This document shows, one piece after another, positions 7,790-15,961 of a DNA stretch of 47,338 nt (within the stretch, counting starts at the first letter, position 1; each line of letters starts with the position of its first letter). A program made the position numbers and the translations under genes. Origin of the DNA: JALZAA01 sp035938395 (GTDB taxonomy: Bacteria; Actinomycetota; Acidimicrobiia; IMCC26256; JACDBD01); the NCBI GenBank assembly GCA_035938395.1, contig DASZGY010000020.1, forward strand, positions 1 to 47,338, given 5' to 3'. The notes under the pieces are model-generated. The model searched no databases, was not told where the DNA came from, and saw only the letters and a list, made by a program, of their open reading frames with translations.

Positions 7790-10138
7790 TCAGGTCCTCA
7801 GGTCGTCGATGTCGGTCGGCAGTACCGAGGCGTAGCTGTCGTCGCCCGTCGACGCCCGGCGCACTGTGAAGGCGCGTTCCTCGCGATGGCGGCCGAGCAA
7901 CGCGCCGCTCCATCGGACCAACGCACCAAGCCGGTTGCGGAACCCGGTGAGAAACACGAGGTGCACAGCCAGCCACATCACCCAACCGGCGAAGCCGCTG
8001 AGCCGGATGCCCTTGAACTCGACCACGGCGCGGAACCGCCCGATCGTCGCCATGCTCCCGAGGTCGACGTACTTGAACGTCACGGTCTTGTCACCGTCGC
8101 CTTGCAGCCGGCGCCGGATCGTGCGGCCGGCGAAGAGACCCTGCTGCATCGCGACCTCGGCGACGCCGGGGAGGTGATCGAGGCTCATCATGTCGCCGAT
8201 GGCGAACACCTCCGGATGACCGGGAAGCGTGCAGTCGGGTCGCACAGCCACGCGGCCGGCGCGGTCGACCTCCGCCCCCGAGGCATCACCCAGCATCTTC
8301 GCCAGCGGTGACGCCGCCACCCCCGCGGCCCAGATCACCGTGTGGGCGTGGATGCGATCGTTGCCGTCGGGCGTCTTGACGTCGATGCCGTCGAAGTCGA
8401 CGTCGGTGGCGAGCAAGCCCATGCGCAACTCGACGCCCATCTGCTCGAGCTCCTTGCGGCCCTTGCCGGACAGGTTCTCGCCGAAGCTGGCCAGCGGCTT
8501 GTCGCCGCCGTCGATCAGGATGACCTTGGCCGTGGACGGGTCGATCGTCCGGAAGTTGTGTCGGAGCGACCGCTCGGCGAGCTCGCGGATCTGTCCCGCG
8601 AGCTCACACCCCGTGGGCCCTGCGCCGACCACCACGAACGTGAGCCACCGACGCTTCTCCTCGGGGTCCGCCTCCATCTCGGCGAGCTCGAAGGCGCCGA
8701 AGATGCGGCGGCGCAGCTCGAGCGCGTCGTCGATCGTCTTCATGCCCGGGGCGAACCGCTCGAACTGGTCGTTGCCGAAGTAGGAGGTGCGCCCGCCGGC
8801 GGCGACGATGAGGCTGTCGTACGGGATCTCCATCGGCCGGCCGATGGGGTCGAGCGCGGAGACGACGCGCTTGTCGAGCTCGAAGCCGGTGACCTCGGCC
8901 AGCTCCACGCGGCAGTTGCGAGCGTTCCGCGTCACGTCGCGCAGGGGTGGCCCGATCTGCCCCTCCGAGAGGATCCCGGTCGAGACCTGGTACAGCAGAG
9001 GCTGGAAGAGGTGGTAGTTGTGCCGGTCGACCAGGGTGACGTCGACGGGGGCCATCGCCAGCGACTTCGAGGCGAACAGGCCGCCGAAGCCGCCGCCGAC
9101 GATGACGACTCGGTGGCGCGCCTGCGTCCCGGCCTCGGCGCCCTCGTCGAGGCGGCTGCGCTGGTCGAGCACCCAGAGCATCGCGAGCGCCGGCGCGACA
9201 AGGGCTGCGCCGATGATGAACGCGATGATCAGCCACAACAGCACCGAGCTGGGCGCGGCGGCCTGATCGATGGTCAAAGTCGTCGGGAGGATGTACGGGT
9301 ACTGCGCGACGCCCCAGCCGAGGAGCACGGAAACGACCGTCGCCGCAGCCAGCAGCCGGACCCGGGTGCCGCCGAACTGCCGCCACAGCGCGCCGAGCGT
9401 CGCGAGCCCGAACACGGCGGACGCGATCACGAAGGGGAGCCCCTCGTGCAGCAGGCCGTGGTGGATGTAGGGGGCGTCGTCACGTAGGACGAACAGCCCG
9501 ACGAACGACGCGACCCCGGCTGCCAGGCCAATCAGAAAGGCTCGGATGCGGAAGTACGACGCCATCACGTCGTCGTAGTAACGGTTCGCGTCGGCGACGA
9601 GGAACGTCGCGGCGATGAACGCCGAGATGAGGACGCCGAAGATCCCGACGACGAGCGACGTCGAGTTGAGCCAGCTCGACCAGAGCTCGCCCTGCTCGTT
9701 GCCGGGCGGGACCCGTCCGGACGCGATCCCGCCGAGCGCGGCGCCGAGCATGAACGGCGTGACGAGCGACGAGATCCCGAACGCAGCGGTGAGCACGCGC
9801 TTGCGGCCGGCTTTCTGGGCGATCTTGCGGAACGCGAAGCCGGAGCCGCGGACGACGATACCGACACCGGCGAGGATGATCGGGATGAACAGCGTCTTCA
9901 TGATCGACCCGAACGCCTGGCTGAACGCCGTCCAGCACACGATGGCGGCGAAGATCAGCCAGACGTTGTTGGCTTCCCAGACCGGCGCCATGGCGTGATC
10001 GATGAGCCCGCGCGGTCGCTCGCCTCGCTTCGAGCCGCCCGCGAGCAGGTCCCAGAACCCGGCGCCGTAATCGGCGCCGCCGAGCACCGAGTACATGATG
10101 ATGCTGAACCAGAGGATGCACGCGACCGCGACCGCCAT
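7790..10138 (-). CDS. CydB-NDH-2 fusion: bd oxidase subunit II joined to type II NADH dehydrogenase
   Basis: This 782-residue protein joins two respiratory enzymes. Residues 1-335 are a cytochrome bd oxidase subunit II: GGADYGAGFWDLLAGG (20-35), MAPVWEANNVWLIF (50-63) and about eight hydrophobic helices. Residues 342-782 are a type II NADH:quinone oxidoreductase, with FAD motif VVIVGGGFGG (344-353), HLFQPLLYQV (376-385), NAD motif VVGAGPTGCELAG (503-515), AIGD (646-649) and a C-terminal membrane helix (about 713-735). The linker (around 334-342, near nt 9110-9140) is short and charged, and no stop codon or internal start with a ribosome site is evident. ATG 10138 shares its A with the CydA stop (TGATG). 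CydB and NDH-2 are normally separate proteins. The fusion would put NADH-driven quinone reduction beside quinol oxidation. Confidence 0.93.
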   Translation of the reverse strand: MAVAVACILWFSIIMYSVLGGADYGAGFWDLLAGGSKRGERPRGLIDHAMAPVWEANNVWLIFAAIVCWTAFSQAFGSIMKTLFIPIILAGVGIVVRGSGFAFRKIAQKAGRKRVLTAAFGISSLVTPFMLGAALGGIASGRVPPGNEQGELWSSWLNSTSLVVGIFGVLISAFIAATFLVADANRYYDDVMASYFRIRAFLIGLAAGVASFVGLFVLRDDAPYIHHGLLHEGLPFVIASAVFGLATLGALWRQFGGTRVRLLAAATVVSVLLGWGVAQYPYILPTTLTIDQAAAPSSVLLWLIIAFIIGAALVAPALAMLWVLDQRSRLDEGAEAGTQARHRVVIVGGGFGGLFASKSLAMAPVDVTLVDRHNYHLFQPLLYQVSTGILSEGQIGPPLRDVTRNARNCRVELAEVTGFELDKRVVSALDPIGRPMEIPYDSLIVAAGGRTSYFGNDQFERFAPGMKTIDDALELRRRIFGAFELAEMEADPEEKRRWLTFVVVGAGPTGCELAGQIRELAERSLRHNFRTIDPSTAKVILIDGGDKPLASFGENLSGKGRKELEQMGVELRMGLLATDVDFDGIDVKTPDGNDRIHAHTVIWAAGVAASPLAKMLGDASGAEVDRAGRVAVRPDCTLPGHPEVFAIGDMMSLDHLPGVAEVAMQQGLFAGRTIRRRLQGDGDKTVTFKYVDLGSMATIGRFRAVVEFKGIRLSGFAGWVMWLAVHLVFLTGFRNRLGALVRWSGALLGRHREERAFTVRRASTGDDSYASVLPTDIDDLRT

Positions 10139-11580
10139 CAGACGCCGACCTTCTCGCCCGCCCTCGCCCCGGCGTCCTTGTCACCGAGGCGGAGGGGTCC
10201 CCGCGGTCCGTAGGGGACGTCCGAGTCCGCGCCTTCGTCCTGGGTCCGCCATCGGCGCGCCAGCACGCGGAGCGTGCTGATGAGCCCGCCTGCGACCAGG
10301 ACGTACAGCGTGACGATGATCCCGAACGTGATCCAGATGCCGCCGTGGTCCGTGACCGCATCCTTGGTACGCAGGACGTTGTAGACGATCCACGGCTGAC
10401 GGCCGACCTCGGTGACGAACCACCCCGCCTCGATGGTCGCGAGAATGGCGACGCCCGAGACCGCGGCACAACGCAGGAACCAGCGCGTCTTCGGCAGGCG
10501 TCGTTTCCGCCACCACACGAACCCGAACCAGGCGGCGAGCAGCGCGAGGGCGGATGCGGTCAGGACCATGACGTCGAACGACCAGTGCACGATGTTCACG
10601 GGCGGCCGGTCGTCCGCCTTCACCGTGTTGAGACCCTTGATCTCGGTGTCGGCGCTGCCGCCGGTGAGGAACGATCCGAGATCCGGGATCTTGATCGCAT
10701 ACTCGATGCTCGCGTTGTTGTCCTGGCCGTTGCCCGGGAGGTAGCCGAAGAGCGCCTCCGGCTCGTGGGTCCCGGTCTGCTGGACGCCCTCGATCGCCGC
10801 GAACTTCACGGGCTGCTCCCGGATGACCATGCGCGTGATCTGGTCGCCGACCACGAGTTGGACCGGGGTGAGGATCGCTGCGACCGTGAACGGGATCAGG
10901 AAGCCCAGACGGTGGTACCGGTCGTTGCGCCCGCGCAGCATGCCGACGGCGTACACGCTGGCGACGACGAAGCCGGCCCCGAGGTACGCGGCGATGACGA
11001 AGTGCGTCACCTCCCACGGGAAGGCGGGTGTGAACATCGCCTTGGCGACGTCGACGTTCTTTGGCAGCCCTTTGGACGAAAGCGTGAAGCCCTGGGGTGT
11101 GTTCAGCCACGAGTTCACGGCCAGGATGCTGATCGCGCCCAGGACCGATACGAAAGGGATCGGCACGCCCGTCCACAGATGCGCTCGCGGGCTCAGCCGG
11201 TCCCAGCCGTAGATGTAGACGGCGATGAGGATCGCCTCGAGGAAGAAGGCGATCGCCTCCAGCCCGAACGGCAGCCCGAACACGCTGCCGAACTTGCCCA
11301 TGAGGCCCGGCCAGAGGAGCCCGAGCTCGAAGGACAGGACCGTGCCCGTCACGGCGCCCACCGCGAACGTGACCGCCATGACCTTCGACCATCGCCGCGC
11401 CAGGAGCAGCGCGACCTCGTCGCGCTTGCGCACGCCGCGCCAGTTCGCGATCAGCGTGATCGCCGGCAATGCCACGCCGATCGGGACGAGCAGGATGTGA
11501 AAGGCGAGCGTGAATGCCATCTGCTCGCGCGCGGCGAGCAGGGTCGAGGACGCGTCTGACGCCAGGATCGTGAGATTCAC
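10138..11580 (-). CDS. cydA: Cytochrome bd-type quinol oxidase subunit I
   Basis: This 480-residue subunit I of a cytochrome bd oxidase oxidises quinol and reduces O2 in the cytoplasmic membrane. The haem ligands align: H28 (b595), H193 in VTHFVIAAYLGAG and M338 in HWSFDVMV (b558). E108 and E115 in the LEAIAFFLEA segment match the conserved proton-path glutamates. K259 and E264 in EQPVKFAAIEG match the quinol-loop pair, and GRQPW is at 393-397. The quinol loop is of the short type. The start is GTG 11580, only 7 bp after the GMC gene, with a weak ribosome site, so translation is probably coupled. No cydDC assembly transporter genes are in the window. Confidence 0.95.
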   Translation of the reverse strand: MNLTILASDASSTLLAAREQMAFTLAFHILLVPIGVALPAITLIANWRGVRKRDEVALLLARRWSKVMAVTFAVGAVTGTVLSFELGLLWPGLMGKFGSVFGLPFGLEAIAFFLEAILIAVYIYGWDRLSPRAHLWTGVPIPFVSVLGAISILAVNSWLNTPQGFTLSSKGLPKNVDVAKAMFTPAFPWEVTHFVIAAYLGAGFVVASVYAVGMLRGRNDRYHRLGFLIPFTVAAILTPVQLVVGDQITRMVIREQPVKFAAIEGVQQTGTHEPEALFGYLPGNGQDNNASIEYAIKIPDLGSFLTGGSADTEIKGLNTVKADDRPPVNIVHWSFDVMVLTASALALLAAWFGFVWWRKRRLPKTRWFLRCAAVSGVAILATIEAGWFVTEVGRQPWIVYNVLRTKDAVTDHGGIWITFGIIVTLYVLVAGGLISTLRVLARRWRTQDEGADSDVPYGPRGPLRLGDKDAGARAGEKVGV

Positions 11581-11587
11581 GATCGCG

Positions 11588-13177
11588 CTATCCGAGTCGT
11601 TCGAGCAGGTGCTCGCCCACGCGCAGGGTGTTGGCGATGATCGTCAGCGTCGGGTTCACGGCTCCTATGGACACGAAGAAGCTCGAGTCGAGGACGTAGA
11701 GGTTGTCGAGCTCGTGGGCTTTGCAGTTGAGGTCGAGCACCGACGACTCCGGATCGCTCCCGAACCTGGCCGTTCCCGCCTGGTGTGCCGTCGCCGAGAT
11801 CGCCATCCCCTCGTGCAGGTACATGTTGCGCCGGTGCGTGTGCTCGTCGAAGCCGAGGTCGCCCAGCATCGATTCGAACCGCTTGCGGAGCCGTTTCAAC
11901 GGTTCGGTGTTGTTCTCGTCGTCGAGGGCGAGGCGGGGGGTGCCGTCGTGGTCGATCGTCAGCCGGTTCTCCGACTCGGGGAGGTCTTCGGCGGAAAGCC
12001 AGAAGTCGACGCCGTGCAGGGCGACGGTGTCGAGTGATGCCTCCGGTGTGAGCTTTGCGCCCCACTTGACGCGGCGGGGTGCCATGGCCCGGAGCTGGAT
12101 GCCGTCCGACTTGCCGAGCATCTGGATGCCCCCGAGCGGGTAGTCCCAGTCGTCGCCCTTCAGGTACCAGTCGTTCAGGGCCAGGGTCTTCTGGAAGTGT
12201 GTCGGATTGGGCTCGCGCGAGAGGGCCATCAGCGCCATGTTGTTGTGGCGCATGTAGTTGCGACCAACCTGGTCGGAACCGTTGGCGAGGCCATGGGGGT
12301 GCTGGTCGTTGGCCGACCGCAGCAGGAGGAGGGCGGAGTTCAGCGCCCCGCACGACACTGCGACCACGTCGCCCGAGAAGCGTGCCTCGGAGCCGTCGGC
12401 CATCGTCGCCACGACCGCAGTCACCTCGCGGCCGGCTTCGTCGGTCTCGAGCCGCTCGACCTTGGCATCGGTGACGAGGTCGAGGTTGGGATGCTGGGCC
12501 AGCGCGGGGTCGACACAGGCGGTCTGGGCGTCCGCCTTCGCATCTAGCAGACACGGAAACCCGTCCAGCCGGTCGCAGCGGATGCAGGTGCTGCCGTGGA
12601 GAGGGTTGCCCTGCTCGTCCTGGTCGAGCATGACGCCGACCGGGAGGTGCGACGGGTGCAGCCCGAGGCGCAGGAGGTCGTCATGCAGCTGCTGGATGCG
12701 CGGCTCGTGCTTCACCGCCGGGTACGGGTATTCCCCGCTGCGCGGCCCGTCCGTCGGGTCCTCGCCCGCTTGCCCGTGCACGAAGTAGAGGCGCTCCGCG
12801 TCCGTGTACCACGGCTCGAAGTCCTGGTACGAGAGCGGCCACGCGGGGGAGACGCCGCCGTGGTGGGTGATCTCGCCGAAGTCCTCCGGGCGGAGGCGGA
12901 GGAGTGCCGCGCCGTAGAACTTCGTGTTGCCGCCGACGTAGTAGTTCTGCTCCGGCGTGAACTCGTCGCCCTTCCGGTCGCGCCATTCTTCGTCGGTCGA
13001 GTACTTCCCCTCCAGGAAGACGGCGGTCGTGTCCCAGTTGTCACGCTCGCGCGGGAGATAGCCGCCGCGTTCGAGGAGCAGGATCCGCTTCCCCGAGGGT
13101 GCCAGCTTCCACGCGAGCGTCCCGCCGCCCGCGCCCGCGCCGATGATGACGACGTCGTAGTGCTCGGTTGCAGCCAC
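11588..13177 (-). CDS. GMC family FAD-dependent oxidoreductase (sugar or alcohol dehydrogenase)
   Basis: This 529-residue glucose-methanol-choline oxidoreductase has the FAD motif IIGAGAGGG (11-19), GGNTKFYGAALLRLRPEDF (82-100), and the C-terminal active-site pair H465 (ATAHQAGTARFG) and N508 (GAVNPTLTI). A cysteine cluster CIRCDRLDGFPC (C198, C201, C209) resembles the Cys-rich insert of bacterial sugar and gluconate dehydrogenase GMC proteins, some of which bind Fe-S. No signal peptide is seen. The start is GTG 13177 with AGGAGG 5 bp upstream. It sits 33 bp behind the SDR and 7 bp before cydA, so electrons from its substrate probably reach the quinone pool used by the bd oxidase. That flow is inferred from operon structure; the substrate is unknown. 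Confidence 0.9.
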   Translation of the reverse strand: MAATEHYDVVIIGAGAGGGTLAWKLAPSGKRILLLERGGYLPRERDNWDTTAVFLEGKYSTDEEWRDRKGDEFTPEQNYYVGGNTKFYGAALLRLRPEDFGEITHHGGVSPAWPLSYQDFEPWYTDAERLYFVHGQAGEDPTDGPRSGEYPYPAVKHEPRIQQLHDDLLRLGLHPSHLPVGVMLDQDEQGNPLHGSTCIRCDRLDGFPCLLDAKADAQTACVDPALAQHPNLDLVTDAKVERLETDEAGREVTAVVATMADGSEARFSGDVVAVSCGALNSALLLLRSANDQHPHGLANGSDQVGRNYMRHNNMALMALSREPNPTHFQKTLALNDWYLKGDDWDYPLGGIQMLGKSDGIQLRAMAPRRVKWGAKLTPEASLDTVALHGVDFWLSAEDLPESENRLTIDHDGTPRLALDDENNTEPLKRLRKRFESMLGDLGFDEHTHRRNMYLHEGMAISATAHQAGTARFGSDPESSVLDLNCKAHELDNLYVLDSSFFVSIGAVNPTLTIIANTLRVGEHLLERLG

Positions 13178-13210
13178 GGAACCTCCTCGATGCCTGCGCG
13201 TCCCTGAGAG

Positions 13211-13978
13211 TTAGAGGCCGGGGCTGGTCTGCATCAGGCCGCCGTCGGTGAAAACGGTGGTCGCGGTCACGTAGCTGGCCTCGTCGTCGGCGAGGAAGGC
13301 CACGACGTTGCCGATCTCCTCGGGCTTGGCCATGCGTCCGAGCGGGATCGCGGTGTCGAGCGTCTTCATCTTCTCGGGATCCTGCATCGTCGACACGTTG
13401 ATCGGCGTTTCCACCGCGCCCGGGCCCACCCCCACGACCTGGATGTTGTGCGGGCCGAGCTCGACGCCGGCGGTGCGGGTGAGCATCCGCATCCCACCCT
13501 TGGACAGGCAGTACGGCGCGTTGCCCGGCATCGGCCAGTCCTCGTGGACCGAGCTGACGTTGATGATCCGGCCGCCGCTCCCTTGGGCGATCATCTGCTT
13601 GGCGGCGAGCTGCGTGCCGAAGAAGGCGCTCTTGAGGTTGATCTCCAGGACCTTCTCGTACTGGTCCTCCGTGGTGTCCAGCACGGAGGTGCGGGTCTCC
13701 ACGCCGGCGTTGTTGACCATCACGTCGAGCCGGCCGAACGTCTTCACCGCATGGTCGATCATGCGTTGGAGGTCGTCGACCTTGCTCACGTCTGCTTTGA
13801 CGCCCGTCGCTCGGTCGCCGAGTGCCTCGATCTCGTGCTCGAGCTCCTCGGTGGCGTGCTCCTGGGCGACGTAGTCGATGACGATGTTGGCGTGCCGCCG
13901 GGCGAGCGCCAGCGCGATTGCCTTGCCGATGCCGCTGTTGCCGCCGGTGACGATCGCCACCTTGCCCTCGAGCGACAT
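13211..13978 (-). CDS. Glucose 1-dehydrogenase-like short-chain dehydrogenase
   Basis: This is a classical SDR of 255 residues with TGGNSGIG (11-18), NNAG (89-92) and catalytic S143, Y156 and K160. Several stretches look specifically like Bacillus glucose 1-dehydrogenase: INVSSVHEDWPMP, YCLSKGGMRMLT, PGAVETPIN, and the end DDEASYVTATTVFTDGG. The reaction would be beta-D-glucose plus NAD(P)+ to gluconolactone. I chose ATG 13978 because GAGGAGG lies 6 bp upstream; a longer frame to 14035 lacks a good site. It is the first gene of the leftward GMC-cydA-cydB/NDH-2-cyclase unit and is divergent from the GH15 gene. Glucose specificity is an inference, since many SDRs share this core. Confidence 0.85.
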   Translation of the reverse strand: MSLEGKVAIVTGGNSGIGKAIALALARRHANIVIDYVAQEHATEELEHEIEALGDRATGVKADVSKVDDLQRMIDHAVKTFGRLDVMVNNAGVETRTSVLDTTEDQYEKVLEINLKSAFFGTQLAAKQMIAQGSGGRIINVSSVHEDWPMPGNAPYCLSKGGMRMLTRTAGVELGPHNIQVVGVGPGAVETPINVSTMQDPEKMKTLDTAIPLGRMAKPEEIGNVVAFLADDEASYVTATTVFTDGGLMQTSPGL

Positions 13979-14128
13979 GGCTGCCTCCTCGCGTTGCGAC
14001 TCGGGCCGGAAGTTGGCCCCGATTTTGCGCTCCATCGTGGGCCCGAGTCGTCATCCCATCGGGGTGATGACACCGGGCGTCGGTCGCCGCAGAGTCGGGC
14101 CAGGGCTGCACGAGGGGAGACCACCGGG
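13979..14128. promoter_or_regulatory. Divergent promoter region with two inverted repeats
   Basis: These 150 bp separate the dehydrogenase/bd-oxidase operon from the GH15 gene and must contain both promoters. Two dyads stand out. An 11-bp perfect inverted repeat has arms CGACTCGGGCC (13997-14007) and GGCCCGAGTCG (14040-14050). A nested repeat GTCATC (14050-14055)/GATGAC (14066-14071) is reinforced by inner CCC/GGG. They are candidate operators for a regulator controlling both directions; no regulator gene is adjacent. Confidence 0.5.
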
Positions 14129-15946
14129 ATGTCGAACTACCCACCCATCGCGGATCACGGCCTGATCGGAGATCTGCAGACGGCAGCGCTCGTCACCACA
14201 GACGGCACCGTCGACTGGTTCTGTTGCCCTCGCTTCGATTCGCCGAGCATCTTCGCATCGCTGCTCGACGAGAAGAAGGGCGGGCATTTCGCCCTCCACG
14301 CCGTCGACGACTGCGTGACCAAGCAGATGTACCTCCCCGACACAGCCGTCCTTGTGACGAGGTTCCTGTCGCCGAAGGGCGTCGCCGAGGTGATGGACTT
14401 CATGCCGCTCGAGAAGCCGGGCATCGTCACCGACCACCACCGCCTTGCCCGCGCGGTGCGCGGCATCCGCGGCGAGCTCGAATTCGAGGCCGACATTCAG
14501 CCGAGGTTCGACTACGGACGCGAGGCCCACAAGACCCAGGTCAAGGGCACGGACGCCGTGTTCGAGGCGCCCTCGTTGACCCTCCACCTCACCGGGACCA
14601 TCCCGCTCGAGGAGCACAACGGCGACGTCCGCTCCCGGTTCACCGTGCGCGCCGGGGATTTCACGGGCGTGATCCTCGAGTCGGCACAAAAGAGCGAGAT
14701 CGGCCACGGCGAGATGATCCAGCTGTTCTCGGACACCGTCGAGTACTGGAAGGCGTGGCTCCACAAGTCGACGTACACGGGTCGGTGGCGGGAGGCCGTC
14801 GCCCGCTCGGCGATGACGCTCAAGCTCATGACGTACGCGCCGACCGGCGCGCTGGTGGCGGCACCGACGGCCGGTCTCCCCGAGCAGGTGGGCGGCGAGC
14901 GCAACTGGGACTACCGCTTTACCTGGGTCCGCGACGCGTCGTTCTCGGTCTATGCCCTCCTCGGGCTCGGGTACACGGAGGAGGCGGCGGCATTCGGCCT
15001 CTGGCTGCGGAACACGATGGAGCAGAACGTCGCCGCCGGCGAGTCCCTCCACCTCATGTACCGGGTCGATGGGAGCTCCGACCTGAAAGAGGAGATCCTC
15101 GACCACTTCGAGGGCTACCGCGGGTCGGCGCCGGTGCGGATCGGCAACGGCGCCGCGGATCAGCTCCAGCTCGACATCTACGGCGAAGCCATGGACTCCA
15201 TCCGGTTCGTCGACCGGTCGGGCGCGCGCGTCGCCGACCGGGGCTGGAGCGACATCGTGCACATGATCGACTGGCTGTGCGACCACTGGGACCAGCCCGA
15301 CGAGGGCATCTGGGAGACCCGCGGGGGGCGCAAGGGGTTCACGTACAGCCGACTGATGGAGTGGGTCGCGTTCGACCGCGCGATCCGCATGGCGATTGAC
15401 CACGGCCTTCCCGCGGACCTGGAGCGGTGGCGGAAGGAGCGCGACCAGATCTACCGCTGGATCCAGACCAAGGGCTGGAACGACTCCATGAAGGCCTTCG
15501 TGCAGTACGAGGGCAGCGACGTGCTCGACGCCTCGTTGTTGCTCATGCCGCTGATCGGCTTCGTGTCTCCATTCGATGAGAAGTGGCAGTCGACGTTGTC
15601 AGCGATGGACAAGGTGCTCGTGTCGGACAGCCTCGTCTACCGCTACGACCCCAAGGCATCGCCCGACGGGCTGCAGGGCGAGGAGGGCACGTTCTCGTTG
15701 TGCACGTTCTTCTACGTCGACGCGCTCGCGCGATCAGGTCGACTCGAGGATGCGCGGCTGGTGTTCGAGAAGATGCTCACGTACGCCAACCACGTCGGTT
15801 TGTTCGCGGAGGAGATCGGCCTCACCGGGGAACAGCTCGGGAACTTCCCCCAGGCTTTCACGCACCTGGCGCTCATCAACGCCGCGGTGAACCTCGACTA
15901 CCAGCTCGACCACGGCGCCGGTCTCGTCAACGTCGTCTCGGGTTAG
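14129..15946 (+). CDS. GH15 family glycoside hydrolase (trehalase/glucoamylase type)
   Basis: This 605-residue protein belongs to glycoside hydrolase family 15, with an N-terminal beta-sandwich and a C-terminal (alpha/alpha)6 barrel. Characterised relatives in mycobacteria and streptomycetes are trehalases or glucoamylase-like enzymes, and the family inverts the anomer, releasing beta-glucose. The start MSNYPPIADHGLIGDLQTA and WFCCPRFDSPSIFASLLD are hallmarks. GGERNWDYRFTWVRDASFS (255-273), GNGAADQLQLDIYGE (339-353), GIWETRGG and TYSRLMEWVAFDRA mark the catalytic barrel. No signal peptide is seen. ATG 14129 has GAGGGGAGA upstream. It is divergent from the glucose-dehydrogenase-like SDR, which suggests supply of glucose to that pathway; trehalose versus maltooligosaccharide specificity is open. 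Confidence 0.92.
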   Translation: MSNYPPIADHGLIGDLQTAALVTTDGTVDWFCCPRFDSPSIFASLLDEKKGGHFALHAVDDCVTKQMYLPDTAVLVTRFLSPKGVAEVMDFMPLEKPGIVTDHHRLARAVRGIRGELEFEADIQPRFDYGREAHKTQVKGTDAVFEAPSLTLHLTGTIPLEEHNGDVRSRFTVRAGDFTGVILESAQKSEIGHGEMIQLFSDTVEYWKAWLHKSTYTGRWREAVARSAMTLKLMTYAPTGALVAAPTAGLPEQVGGERNWDYRFTWVRDASFSVYALLGLGYTEEAAAFGLWLRNTMEQNVAAGESLHLMYRVDGSSDLKEEILDHFEGYRGSAPVRIGNGAADQLQLDIYGEAMDSIRFVDRSGARVADRGWSDIVHMIDWLCDHWDQPDEGIWETRGGRKGFTYSRLMEWVAFDRAIRMAIDHGLPADLERWRKERDQIYRWIQTKGWNDSMKAFVQYEGSDVLDASLLLMPLIGFVSPFDEKWQSTLSAMDKVLVSDSLVYRYDPKASPDGLQGEEGTFSLCTFFYVDALARSGRLEDARLVFEKMLTYANHVGLFAEEIGLTGEQLGNFPQAFTHLALINAAVNLDYQLDHGAGLVNVVSG

Positions 15947-15961
15947 AAGGTTCCTTCCCGC

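Noticed and set aside
9100..9180. Frameshift artefact as explanation of the CydB-NDH-2 joining
   Set aside because: Both domains are in the same frame with a plausible linker, and no internal start with a ribosome site or displaced stop is visible; kept as a real fusion pending read-level confirmation.
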